Source: Plantago ovata (lineage: Eukaryota > Streptophyta > Magnoliopsida > Lamiales > Plantaginaceae). Taken from it: 64,000 bases of DNA. Below are positions 36,628 to 47,331 of the stretch, piece after piece. Position 1 is the stretch's first letter. Each line of letters starts with the position of its first letter. Under the pieces are notes generated by a model. The model saw only the letters and a list, made by a program, of their open reading frames with translations. It was not told the DNA's origin and did no database searches. The stretch is taken from positions 52,937,253 to 53,001,252 of the forward strand of contig CM051458.1 of assembly GCA_028274465.1 (NCBI GenBank), in the 5' to 3' direction. A program made the translations under genes and the position numbers.

Positions 36628-36654
36628 GTTTCGGTTCCCACAGACGGCGCCAAA
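36628..36654 (-). other. primer binding site of the Tat element
   Basis: On the minus strand, directly after the LTR end, TTTGGCGCCGTCTGTGGGAA is read. TGGCGCCGTCTGTGGG is a familiar primer site of plant Ty3/gypsy elements of this group. I do not assign the tRNA with certainty. Confidence 0.75.
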
Positions 36655-37405
36655 TGTTGAAGGGTAATTCGTGTTTCTTTCTAAGTTCGCAGTAAATCAC
36701 TAATCTAGGTCATTCTAGTTCCTCTTCTTGTAGTATTCCTCTGAGATAGGAAATGAGCCTTCTTGTAGCTTCCTCGTACCTGAAATAGACTAGAGGGGGG
36801 GTTAGTGTCTCTTGCCCGGTCTGTAAGGTATCAGACCGGAGAGGCGACTTTACGAGTAGGGAGTTGTGAGGCTTCCCTAGTACGAGTAGTAAATGTGATG
36901 GTTGGGAGGTGATATTAATGCTTAGTGTTGAGGAGTAAATGAGGCCTTTATATACTTGTGGCCTTTCAACTTCCGGTAGCGTAGGATCGCGACACGTGTA
37001 CGGGTAGGATTGAGGCCTTCCTCGGCCCAGGCCCATTAAGGAGGTCCGTGGGCCTTGGCCCAACGGAGCAACCGTGGCTGGTCGCTCCAGGTCCTCGAGC
37101 CCTCCTTGTACGTGAAAGGTGCGAGTAGTGTCCTGCTCAGTTTCTGTCAAGGAGCGTTACCTTGACGTAAGGTCTCCTCGAGCCTGAGAGATGCTCCTCG
37201 AGCTCACTGGCAGCTTTGTCCTTGTGAGGAGCTTATTTTGAGGGTTGTCCTCCCAGTGATGGTCGGACCCTATGTTGGTCGGTCCACACCTTAGTGACAT
37301 ACTTGGGTGTGGTCGTGCCCCTTGAGGGACGGCCTATGATGCTTTGTCGTGCTCTTAGACCGTTCCAGTTCGTACATGCGGACTGGACATATTTCAACAC
37401 TAACA
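36655..37405 (-). repeat. Tat element 5' LTR
   Basis: 751 bp, TGTTGA..CTAACA. A TATA-like sequence GTATATAAAGGCC lies on the minus strand at about 36946-36958 and would start the genomic transcript towards gag. It differs from the 3' LTR at about seven positions and one G-run length by eye. Confidence 0.92.
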
Positions 37406-37410
37406 AAACA

Positions 37411-37486
37411 CGTACACTAAAATCAGCTAGATTATCAACTAACTTATCAGTTAGCTTATCAGCTAATGTTGCTAAACAAAGACCTA
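37411..37486. mobile_element. hAT-like MITE, right part
   Basis: The continuation of the MITE at 20804-21541 after the Tat insertion. It ends GCTAAACAAAGACCTA, the inverse of the left end with small differences. Confidence 0.7.
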
Positions 37487-38640
37487 GTATTCCATATGAA
37501 TATATGATCCAAAAACTATTTAGTACTATTAATTGTTGTGACCTATCTTTTGGCATATAGAAAATAAAATAATCTCGGCTAAGGCTTTCTTTGACTCCAG
37601 AAGAAACTGAACAAAATTTCTAAAATTATCAAACACATTTTTAGCAAAGGACAAGTGGTTAAGGGATTCAGTATGTTTCTTTTAGGACGGGATTCAGTAT
37701 GTTGTTTACTGGGATTAGTCATTTTACTAATTTTTTGAGTTTGACCGATGATGTGGTGACATAGTCAACAAGTCAACGCTGCCACCTGATGAAAACATTA
37801 TAATCATACTATAAGCACCTATTCCATGGTAAACGTTTTTTTTAAATGAAAAATATTACAACTACTCCTACACTACTGTTATACAAACATATTAAACCAC
37901 TTATTTTTCCATACCTAAACCAACCCTATGACTCTGTCACCGCCATGGATTGAACCATGTACCTCTCGTTCAGCGCTCTAACTCTTTAGCACTGCACCAC
38001 CTTATGACTCCCCTATTCCATGGTAAACTAGGTTCCTGCTTCATAATCATACTGTAAGCACTCTTTATTATTGTAAACTGCCCTGAACTATGTTGTTTCC
38101 AAACTGGTTTATCTTGTAAGGGGTTTGGGGATATTGTCCAAGCTATGATTTCTTCAACTAATTCAATTCATGTGGTAATGCTTGGACTAATTTGTCTAGC
38201 TCACTCGTGATCCCCTATCCACCAAATTTGAAAAAAGGGGACGCTAGCTACACATTGCATGAGTGCAGCATGTATATATGTCCGCACAACCCCAAAATAT
38301 ACTACTACGTACTAGCAGCACAAAATGGATGCAACATTGTTTCATGTGATGAAAATTTTCACCAAGAATTTCAAGTCTTCAACTACCAACATAAATGGAT
38401 AATCCTGCTTTTAATGTCTTCCAATCTAGCCACCTGTAAAATATAGCTAGCTACTAGTAGTAGTAATTAAAGCAATTATGTTATGCCTTTCTTTCCTTGT
38501 TTCTTTTCACCCATAATATTTATTGCCCAACTCATCAAACTCCCAGCTCCAACACTCTCAACTCCTCTCTTCTCAACCAATGAAGTGAAACAGAATCACT
38601 GAACCACTTGACCACTTGTGCCGTGAATCCTAGCAGTGGT
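37487..38640. other. upstream region of the LACS gene
   Basis: Intergenic, with a SINE at 37835-38011 and otherwise no gene. A phrase with GGTTTGGGG and AT-rich spacers leads to the LACS promoter. Small frames at 38192-38446 lack any recognisable pattern. Confidence 0.4.
37835..38011 (-). mobile_element. tRNA-derived SINE upstream of LACS
   Basis: 177 bp flanked by a perfect 17-bp duplication CCTATTCCATGGTAAAC (37818-37834, 38012-38028). On the minus strand it has an A-box-like TGGTGCAGTGC (near 37996), a perfect B box GGTTCAATCC (37947-37956) and an A-rich tail at 37836-37845. Polymerase III boxes, A tail and a long duplication are the defining features of a SINE mobilised by LINE machinery. 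Confidence 0.88.
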
Positions 38641-38650
38641 GTATATAATA
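38640..38650 (+). promoter_or_regulatory. TATA box of the LACS gene
   Basis: TGTATATAATAAG lies about 55 bp before the ATG at 38700, a normal plant spacing for a short 5' untranslated region. Confidence 0.6.
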
Positions 38651-38699
38651 AGCCTTGGTGGATCTATCTGCATTGTGTGTGTTCAAGTAAATTGAAGTG

Positions 38700-41600
38700 A
38701 TGGAAGAGTTATACACTGTGAAGGTTGAGGAAGCAAGGCCCGCTGCTAACGGGAAGCCATCGGCCGGCCCGGTTTACCGCTGCATTTATGCCAAGGATGG
38801 TCTTATGGAGCTTCCTTCTGGATATCAGTCTCCATGGGATTTCTTCAGGTTTGTTAATTTGTTTGCCTACCTCTGAATTAATTAATTATTTAAGCAGTGA
38901 TCACAATTTCATAATTTTCACATTTGATGGGAATGAAGCTAGCTCTAATTGATTAGCCTGAGAGAGATCTTGACTTCAATTTCAACGAGTGTATAAATAT
39001 TGGTAGTGTATTATAATTTCGTAATGTTTGTTTTAAGTTATATATACACTCATCAGTTTTTTTAATTTTTATGCGTTTGCTTTTGGATCGGAGTTTTAGT
39101 AGATTTATAATCGGTCTAGTACTAGTGTATTGATTTAGTGGCAGCGCTCAAAATAAAGTTGTGAGATAAAAATTTGCCGAAAACAGAAAATATAGAATCC
39201 GAAAAAAGGGACAGAATGAAATGTTATAAATGTTATAGAATCTAGAAAAACAGATGAATTATAATTTATTTCAGACAAATATTAGAACTACTCGAGCTCC
39301 CTTCCACTCCACTGCCCGTTAATTTATATAACCGTTGTTAAGATCAAAATGATGCATTCATTATTTGTTGAGTTTACATTTTCCTGGAATGCGTTATCAT
39401 CTCATGACTGGACTGTCAATGGAATTACTCTGTCTAAACATGAATTGTTGTTCTGTTTTCCAACAGTGAATCCGTCAAGAATAACCCAAAATCTCAAATG
39501 CTTGGTCGCCGTTCGAGTATTGATGGAAAGGTATACCTTTAGTTATTAAAGTTTAATAGTACACTTTTTTCTTTTTTAGTGCGACAGTGCTCGGCCAGAT
39601 AAGAGTTATGTTTGACATGACAGTATCAGATTGTTTGGAGAAGACAATAATGGATGATGATCGATCATTAAAATGTGCAATCTTTTGCAGGTTGGGGGAT
39701 ACAGTTGGCTAACTTATGGACAAGTTTACGATACAACCCTTAAGATCGGTTCTGCTATTCGAAGCCGTGGTGTCAATCCTGTTAGTGTTATTTTCCATTT
39801 TCAATGATGTGAATTAAATTACGAAAGTGAACCGTACTTAAAGGTTAACGTTTTTATCTCTTTGCGCATGCAGGGTGCAAAATGTGGAATATATGGAGCT
39901 AACTGTCCAGAATGGATTATGGCAATGGAGGTACATTATCAGAATTTGGCATACTGTTTTCTTTTTCTTTTCTTTTTTCTTTTTTCATATGAAATTTAAG
40001 GTTTTATCGAGCATTTTGTTGGATGAAAAATATGCAGGCCTGTAACAGTCATGCGATTGCATATGTACCGCTATATGATACTCTTGGTATGTTGTTATGT
40101 TCATTGACCTTGTTAATTTACGGTGCTTTTTCCTTCGTGTTAGTACTTGACTGTGTGTAGAATGCAGGTGCGAATGCTGTAGAGTTCATTATCAACCATG
40201 CTGAGATTTCCTTAGCTTTCGTCCAAGAAAGCAAGCTACCAGCTGTATGTGCAACTTCTCTTACATCTAATGTTAACTATATCACTATACCAATGAGTTA
40301 ACAATTAAGACATTGTAAAATCTCTCTCAAGCTGAAGTATTTTATCAAATTTGATTTATTGTTTGCAACTTTTCGCAGATACTGACCGCTCTCCCCAATT
40401 GTGTCTCACATCTAAAAAGTATGTCAAACCAGCTATTCTATGTTCTAACTATGTAACGTTTTGTTTTGCTTCTAAGTCATAGCTCATATGTGCATATGTC
40501 TGTTCTTTCATCAGCTATTGTCAGCTTTGGAAACATTACTGACAACCAAAAAGTGGCGGCTGAGGAAATCGGTGTTTCTTGTTTCTCTTGGGAACAGTTT
40601 GCTTTATTGGTTAGTACACAGTATAAATGGATAATTATGTAGCATGTTTACTATCTAGGCTTTGAGTTTACATTTCTTATCATGATTGCATATCTATGTT
40701 CATCTTTGTAGGGGAACTCTGGTGGTGATTTCCCTCCAAGACAGAAGGACGATACATGTACCATAATGTATACAAGTGGAACCACAGGAGAACCGAAGGG
40801 AGTCATTCTTTCTAATGGTACTTTCATGTCAGAAGTCTTGGCTATGGATCAGCTTATTCGAGAAACTGACGGAGTGGTAAAATTCCACCCATTTCCATAT
40901 GAATGATGTTCAGCTTCTGCCTTTTTCTTTTTAGAAATACTTTCATTTTAAAACATCAATATAATCTGGACTGCGTCCAAGCAATATTGCATAGACCTTC
41001 ATCATGCAACGTGAACATACTGTAAAATTATAGATGATTATTCGTTCAGCATAAAATCTATAGCGAGAATGTTTTCATCACATTTTCCAATCTGTTTTGC
41101 AGTTTACTGAAGAAGATTCATACTTTTCATATCTTCCCCTGGCTCACATATTTGATCAAATTGTCTCAACTTATTGCATTCTCAGAGGTGCTTCGATAGG
41201 ATTTTGGCAAGGGGTAAGATGAATGTTACGCTCTTGGTTGGATGTATGTCCTGAAATACGATTTTTTGTATTAATTTGATTACATTACTATTGCCAAAAT
41301 CGCCATTTCTCTTAAATGTACAGGATATTAGATATTTGATTGAGGATCTTCTTATGTTAAAGCCAACGATATTTTGTGGAGTTCCTAGAGTTTTTGACCG
41401 AATATACGCAGGTAAGCAATTGTTCCAGAGGTAGATTCTGGTTTTAATTCCCCCTAGCTAGAGTATACTTCTTTCATGATGATGTGCACGTACAGGCATT
41501 ATGGAAAAGATTTCGGCTGGTGGTACACTGAGAAAGGCGTTATTCCAGATCGCTTATAACTAGTACGTATTATGTACAATCTATTTCTGGCATTATTTGA

Positions 41601-43091
41601 ATTCTAGTTCTAGAAATTATAGCTCAAGAATTGTTTTGCAGTAAATTGAGGAACCTGGAGAAAGGGCTGAAACAAGAGGAAGCAGCTCCACTGTTGGACA
41701 AGCTGGTTTTTGATAAGGTCAGTTTTTAGTGTGAATGGAATTTTCAACCTATCGAAATGTAGCAGCATAAACATCATGCTTAAGCGAAGAATTTGTATTT
41801 CAGATTAAACAAGGATTTGGTGGTCGGGTCCGTCTTATGTTATCTGGAGCAGCACCATTACCCAATCACATTGAGGAGTTTTTGAGGGTCACGTGCGGAT
41901 GTGTCTTGTCGCAAGGATATGGTATTGGAAGTTTTACATAGCAAGAGATATAAAGAGAAAAGGCTGGTTTAACAAAATGTAACCTGTGGTATTTTGTGGT
42001 ATCATGACACATGCAGGCCTTACAGAATCTTGTGGTGGAGCATTCACTTCCATTGCAAATGTGTTCTCTATGATGGGAACTGTAGGTATCCCTATGAAAA
42101 CCATTGAAGCGAGGCTTGAATCTGTTCCAGAGATGGGATATGATGCATTATCTGCTGTTCCAAGAGGTGAAATCTGTCTTCGGGGAAACACTTTGTTTTC
42201 TGGGTATAATAAGCGTCCTGATCTCACACAAGAAGTAACTGTTGATGGATGGTTTCATACAGGTAATATTTCCAAATCCCAAGTGCCTGCTTTAATCTGT
42301 TTGAAGCAGCTTTTTTCAAAACGCTTACTACTGGGGAAATGTAGGTGATATTGGGGAGTGGCAGTCCAACGGAACGATGAAAATTATTGACAGAAAAAAG
42401 AACATATTCAAGCTGTCACAAGGCGAATATGTTGCTGTTGAAATGCTAGAAAACACTTATTCGCGGTGTCCTCTTGTAGCATCAGTGAGTCTACTGCCAG
42501 TCAAGTGCAATGACCAATTCTATTAACAAACGCGTTTCTGTTACTTGACATCTAATTGATTTTATAATGACTGATCTGCATGTAGATTTGGGTGTACGGT
42601 AACAGTTTTGAGTCATTTCTGGTGGCCGTTGTGATACCGGAGAAAAAAGCACTTGAAGAGTGGGCAGCAAACAATCAAGAAAAAGTAGACTTCATCTCAT
42701 TATGCAAGAATGATAATGCAAGAAAACATGTACTTGATGAGCTCAACAGCACTGCTAAAAAACATAATGTATACCCAGGTTTCTCTTTTCCTCCTGTTGT
42801 CTTGTTCTCAAATCTTTTACTTATACGCTGTTTACGCTTTTACAGCTTCGAGGTTTTGAAATGTTAAGAGCAGTTCATCTAGAGCCAGTCCCCTTCGACA
42901 TTGCTCGTGATCTAGTCACTCCAACGTTTAAGCATAAAAGACCACAGTTGCTTAAGCATTACAAGGTCTGTGATCAGCTTAGGCATTTCCTCTCTTGGTT
43001 TACTCTTCGGTTTTGTGAAATTTACATTTGGCAATGAATACAGGATTGCATTGATCAGCTGTACAATGAAGCCAAGGCGACAAAGGCTTAA
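38700..43091 (+). CDS. LACS: long-chain acyl-CoA synthetase, 19 exons, 660 residues
   Basis: The enzyme activates free C16-C18 or longer fatty acids with ATP and CoA, feeding wax, cutin and glycerolipid synthesis, usually at the ER. Exons: 38700-38848, 39467-39530, 39691-39780, 39874-39930, 40038-40086, 40168-40244, 40379-40418, 40515-40609, 40712-40876, 41103-41213, 41324-41411, 41496-41562, 41642-41717, 41804-41921, 42017-42262, 42345-42484, 42586-42768, 42846-42965, 43044-43091. All introns are GT-AG and the phases join into one frame (1983 nt with stop). The ATP-binding [11 protein letters not shown] is at residues 227-237, QGYGLTE at 413-419, GDIGEW at 498-503 and [14 protein letters not shown] at 513-526. 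The start [20 protein letters not shown] and the length fit the LACS1/LACS4 side of the family; I lean to LACS1-like. It appears intact. Confidence 0.95.
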
Positions 43092-43480
43092 AAAACCGTC
43101 ATGCTAGGAAAGATGCGACCGTTCTCTTCAGATTATTCTGCTTCAAATATTACCCAGAATATTCATATGCATAGTTCTATTTCTCTGTATAGATTAGATT
43201 ATATGCTTGGAGTATTTAAGTCTATAGGATTCTATTGAACTGTTTTACTATTATGCACTTGCACCTGAATAAGGAAAGAACATGTACTACTTGAAACTCT
43301 TCTAGTAACCTCATCACATCTTATCAACAATTACAACCAATTCTGGTTACCTAGCCAGAATCCATACAATTTCGTCCAGTTTCAATCAAGTAGTCAATTT
43401 TTCACTACAGGAGGAGCTGAACCAGAAGCTGCCTCAGAAATACAACTGTGATGGGCTGGCAATAACCTTTTGAAGAACTC
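43092..43480 (+). other. 3' untranslated region and downstream flank of LACS
   Basis: T-rich tail after the stop. No perfect AATAAA is seen before about 43270 (AATAAGG), so the poly(A) site is uncertain. Confidence 0.4.
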
Positions 43481-43494
43481 AGCGAAGTCCAGCA

Positions 43495-43640
43495 CCCAAA
43501 ACGAGGGCAAGTTTGTGAAATTCCACTATTTCTGAGTACGAAAGTATCGAAAGTTGTGAAACTAAATTGGCCAGTCTTCATTTATATAAAAAGCAAAAAC
43601 AATCTCAACGGTTGATGAGAAATCTAATCGACGCTGAATT
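43495..43640. repeat. segment duplicated at 45470-45605
   Basis: Both copies share ACCCAAAACG, GGGCAAGTTTGTGAAA, TTGTGAAACTAAAT and CGGTTGATGAGAAA in the same order and orientation, with many substitutions and small gaps. The second copy lies directly before a stray piece of LACS exon 16. Confidence 0.75.
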
Positions 43641-43902
43641 ACAAACTGGACATTCTACAATTTAGAAACATTAATATGTACGATCTAGAATCCAGATTCT
43701 TGGGGTCATATAACTTCATATCTTACTCCTTTACCACCGACCTTTATACTTTGGCAAACGTCATTGTCCACAACAATCTTCCAGGAAACTGAAATCATCA
43801 ATTCATTGGGAGTACGAGCCATACAGAAACGTTCTACCAAAGATGAATATGTTAGCTGCAAAGTGGAAACTGGACTCTGATATAACCAAACATAATGGCG
43901 AT

Positions 43903-43975
43903 GTAGTCGGAGTCCCAATGAATTGATGATTTCGTCCCAACTCTGAAATCATCAATTCATTGTGACTCCGACTAC
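43903..43975. repeat. near-perfect 32-bp inverted repeat (hairpin)
   Basis: The arms 43903-43934 and 43944-43975 pair at 30 of 32 positions around a nine-base spacer. The core ATCATCAATTCATT also occurs a third time at 43795-43808. The region on either side repeats GGAGCT and CCGATT words in both orientations (43976-44125), so a larger imperfect inverted structure is present. It could be a foldback element or a source of small RNA. Confidence 0.8.
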
Positions 43976-44662
43976 AACTCCGAATTTGGAGCTGTAACAG
44001 CCCCAAATCGGAGCTATTAACAGCTTCGACGCCGGAGCTGTATTGCTCCGATTCTGGAGCTCTACGGCTCCAATCTAGGGCTGCAAAAGCTCCAGAATCG
44101 GAGTTGTAGTCAGAGTCTGGTAATTCCGGTACCCGAGATGAAGAAGAAGATGAGGGAAAAAAAACGAAATAGAAAACTAAAAATAAAATAAAAATAGTAA
44201 GGCCATGTTTGGTTGTACATAAATGAATAGTGCTTTATTTGTTGGTCAACAAAAAAATGGGCACCTGGATGTAATCTGGGACTAAGGGGATTGTAGATGC
44301 AAATTGATGTTCCGAGAGGGATACCATATCATATTTACCCTTTTCTAATGAAGGTAGGGTAAAAAAAATCATATTTTAAGTACTGTCAGTGTTGATTTTA
44401 CAGAAATAAAATACAATTAAGAAGAAAAAAACTGATACAAGACTTTCTTAGATATTAACCAGAAATACAATGGAAGAATATCTTTAATAATTACACATAC
44501 AAATATTTATGAGCTGTTGTGACAGTCTATTATTGGAACTCATCAACAATATTAACAATAAATTGACAAACATACAACAAATGGAGCAAACAAATTGTTT
44601 TTGCACAAACAGAGTATAGTATATGTGTGTTCTGAGATGAAGCTTGCTAGATGGCATTTCAT
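43976..44662. other. intergenic, GGAGCT-rich repeats then AT-rich DNA
   Basis: 44000-44110 alternates GGAGCTGTAAC, CCGGAGCTG and GCTCCGATT-like words and is low in complexity. From 44160 on it is AT-rich without a gene. GGCCATGTTTGGTTG at 44203 resembles a MITE end, but no partner was found. Confidence 0.4.
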
Positions 44663-44916
44663 TTAAATGAAGCCCAGTATTAGAGCCCAAACTGGATATA
44701 CCAACAAAAGAACTATACCAACAGAATTTGATATGCCATTGCTCTTTGTAAACGAATTCTTGAACCCGCCTGATGCGCGGATGTGCTCCTATAGCAGGTA
44801 ACATCAAATCGCAAGGCAAATGAACACTCCTACAATGTGTCCCCTGACTGAGTCAGCAAAGAAACCCGGAGCCACCACTAGGAGCAGAATCAAGGCTCCT
44901 GGCAGTTCCAGCCAGT
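44663..44916 (-). pseudogene. COR413PM: relic of a COR413 plasma-membrane protein gene (last exon)
   Basis: On the minus strand an acceptor (GAATGCAG) at 44917-44924 leads into DWLELPGALILLLVVAPGFF, then CYLL, EHIRASGGFKNSFTKSNGIS and LLLVYPVWALIL before a stop at 44663. These are the conserved C-terminal blocks of cold-regulated COR413-PM proteins, multi-pass membrane proteins of plants. Two in-frame stops (TGA in place of Gly before CYLL, TAG in place of Gln after it) kill it. No further exons were found on either side, so this is a fragment. Confidence 0.85.
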
Positions 44917-45061
44917 CTGCATTCACAATTGCGCTTAAATAAGTCCCGAGCTTTGTTTTCAAACAGCATTTGCAAGGAAGAATTAATCGGCCACAAGCAT
45001 CACATAATCAACCACATGGACATTTATATAGGAGAAATGCCTTACTATATTTTAAAAAATA

Positions 45062-45332
45062 CTCCCTCCGTCCCGATGATAAGACTAGGTTTGTTTTTGC
45101 ACGGTTTTTAATGAATAATTTTATTTGGTAGTGTTATATTAATATTGTAGGTAAATGTGGGGTAGTTGATTAAAAAATTGTGAGGTATGAGTGGAGATAA
45201 AGAAGTGTAAATGTGGGTCCATATTTAAAATAATATAGATGGGATGTGGAGTACTTTCCAAAAATGAAAACGTAAAGAATTGATTGGGACGTCCAAAAAA
45301 GGAATACGTAAAGAATTGATTGGACAGATGAG
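45062..45332. mobile_element. Stowaway-type MITE (Tc1/mariner)
   Basis: The left end CTCCCTCCGTCCC follows a TA (45060-45061). The right end, a degenerate GGACAGATGAG, precedes a TA (45333-45334). The length of about 271 bp, AT-rich interior and TA duplication are as expected for Stowaway. The internal phrase ACGTAAAGAATTGATTGG occurs twice near the right end. Confidence 0.75.
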
Positions 45333-45469
45333 TATTTATATATACCAATTTATTGTTTTGAGTATTAACGGTAAGTCGGTAAGCAAGTTTCGAACATGCA
45401 AATTGGAAACTGCATGGAGACAAGGCGCAAGACGTGTAAACCAAGTAAAATAATAAAGGGGTGGAAATA

Positions 45470-45605
45470 AAGGAACCCAAAACGTGGGCAAGTTTGTGAA
45501 AATCCTCCATTTCCATTTCTGAGAAAGTGTTGAAAATTGTGAAACTAAATCTGTCCGTTTTCAATCTCGACCGTTGATGAGAAAATCTAATCGACACTAA
45601 ATTTT
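45470..45605. repeat. second copy of the segment at 43495-43640
   Basis: Same order of shared words as the first copy (CCCAAAACG, GGGCAAGTTTGTGAAA, CCGTTGATGAGAAAATC). It joins directly to the LACS exon-16 fragment. Confidence 0.75.
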
Positions 45606-45614
45606 AGTATGTTT

Positions 45615-45807
45615 GTACCAGATTTTTCAAAATGCTTACTACTGAGAAAATGTAGGTGATATTGGTGAGTGGCAGTAACGGAGAAAAAAGAAAATATATT
45701 CAAGCCGTCACAAGGTCAGTATGTTGCTGTTGAAATGCTAGAAAACACTTATTTCTGTGGTATCCTCCTTAGCATCAGTGAGTCTACTGCCAGTCTAGTG
45801 CAATAAC
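45615..45807 (+). pseudogene. duplicated fragment of LACS intron 15, exon 16 and intron 16
   Basis: It matches 42310-42515: TTTTTCAAAACGCTTACTAC, then the acceptor ATGTAG and GTGATATTGG, then GTTGCTGTTGAAATGCTAGA, and the donor region GTGAGTCTACTGCCAGTC. A gap removes about 30 bases after GAGTGGCAGT and small changes break the frame. It is a pseudogene scrap of a LACS gene, cut at its right end by a copia element. Confidence 0.88.
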
Positions 45808-46100
45808 TGTAGGCCAGAACAACATGAAGAATAGTCCACTAGTTTGCAACAATTGTTGCTTCATTAGTCTGTACCTTAGGTTTTATTATTTGTGCTTTAA
45901 ATCCTGATTAGTGTAGGAAGCCATTAGAAGGTAAAATGACTATTTTACCCCTCGGGACTCTGTAGTATAAGTAGACTTGTTCTTATCTGTAACTTTACTC
46001 TTTCTTCTTCCTTCTTCCATTTGATTTTCTATGTAATCACGTACAATGTATTTTATTGAATCAATTCAATACATACAAGTTTACTTCATCAATTTCTACA
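45808..46100 (+). repeat. 5' LTR of the truncated copia element
   Basis: 293 bp, TGTAGGCC..TTTCTACA, followed at once by a primer site TGGTATCATCG (46101-46111; the usual form is TGGTATCAGAG). TATAAGTAGA near 45966 is a likely TATA region. There is no second LTR in the window. Confidence 0.8.
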
Positions 46101-46385
46101 TGGTATCATCGTGAATCATACTGATTCAGTTCCTTCCGATCCTATTTCTTCCACGTGTACTGTTGCTTTGAAGTTTTTTGGTTCGTTGTTTGATTTTCTG
46201 GTGTGATTTTCTCCATAAATCACTTGTTCTGTAAGTTTCTTACTTGCAGTTGTTCGTTTCTAACTTGTTATCATCAACTATTGTAGTGTTGATTGTGTTG
46301 TTTTGAGTTCTTATGTTCGAATTGCATTTGTCTGGATTTGTGCTCACACTTGAGGTTGATATTTGAATCTGAGAATTGTTAAGTC

Positions 46386-47240
46386 ATGGTGAATACAACT
46401 GTTACACCTCGTGTTAATCCTAATGAGGATTCCTCCTATCCATACTTTATTCACCCTGGTGCTGGAGTTGGAACTCGGATTGTTAATGAGTTGTTTGATG
46501 GAAGTGATTACGTTGGATGGAGTCATAATTTTAAGAGTCAACTGGTGATTTTAAGAACAAGGTATGGTTAACTTAATTAAGAAGCCAAATGATTCTGCTG
46601 ATGAAGGTGATAAGGTTGCTTGGGAGAGCGCAAATTGTTTAGTTTCTTCATGGATTACTAATGTTGTTGCCAAAGAGATTAGGAATTCTTTGTTGCATTT
46701 AATTTGGAGAGTGCTAAAGATATATGGGATGATCTTCAGGCTAGATACACCAAGACAAATGGCACTAGAGTATTACAGTTAGAGAGGATGTTAAACTCAG
46801 TATACTATAATGGATTTAAGTCACTCTCAGATGAATATGTCAATTACAGGCTTGTACCTAAGTGTGAGTGTAACATTGCAGATAAGCTGCAAAAGTCTGA
46901 TGCTCTACTCAAGTTTTTGGTTAACTTGAATGATAGTTATAAGGGCTTGAGGAGTCATGTCATGTCATGCTCACTACTCCAGATGCATCCATTTCTCATG
47001 TGTATAATATGTTGCTTCAAGAAGAAAGCCAGAGGGCTTTACATGATCACAATGATGGTATGGATTTGATGGCTCTGGTGAGCCAACCTCAATCTCGTGA
47101 TGTTAACGTTGGTAATTCTGTGAATGCGCGCTGCTAGCAAAGTTTACAACAAGGACAAGAAAAGACTCTTTTGTACCTATTGCAAGATGAATGGTCACAC
47201 ATCTGAGAGGTGTTATGAGAAAACAGGCTATCCTCCTAAC
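46386..47240 (+). pseudogene. copia gag, broken
   Basis: The start MVNTTVTPRVNP at 46386 is followed by LFDGSDYVGWSHNFKSQL, the common beginning of this copia gag type. Then in another frame come SAKDIWDDLQARYTKTNGTR and LNDSYKGLRSHV. A CX2CX4HX4C knuckle (CTYCKMNGHTSERC) lies at about 47168-47212. At least three frame changes break it. Confidence 0.82.
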
Positions 47241-47331
47241 CAGAAACAGAAAGGTCCTAAAGTAAACAAGGGAGTGGCACAAATAAATAACTATGGTTAA
47301 AAGCTACTGTTAATGTTGTTTCTAGCAAAAC

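Larger units (their letters stand above)
21547..37405 (-). mobile_element. Ty3/gypsy retrotransposon of the Tat type, complete with both LTRs
   Basis: It is bounded by LTRs of 752 and 751 bp with TGTTGA..CTAACA ends and flanked by a perfect 5-bp duplication AAACA (21542-21546 and 37406-37410). On the minus strand the order is 5' LTR, primer site, gag-protease, reverse transcriptase, a first RNase H, a second archaeal-type RNase H, integrase and then about 7.9 kb before the 3' LTR. Two RNase H domains mark the Tat lineage (Ogre, Retand and relatives). The long 3' region holds a gene in the opposite direction, plus a TRIM and a solo LTR inserted later. The LTRs differ at only about 7 sites by eye. 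Two in-frame stops and one frameshift in gag-pol make this copy defective. Confidence 0.92.

Noticed and set aside
37940..38005. tRNA gene upstream of LACS
   Set aside because: The B box is perfect, but the 17-bp duplication and A tail show a SINE.
43706..44006. Two small minus-strand ORFs near the hairpin
   Set aside because: They overlap the inverted repeat, and no family or intron structure could be recognised.
44203..44400. Possible second MITE starting GGCCATGTTTGGTTG
   Set aside because: No matching inverted end or target duplication was found.
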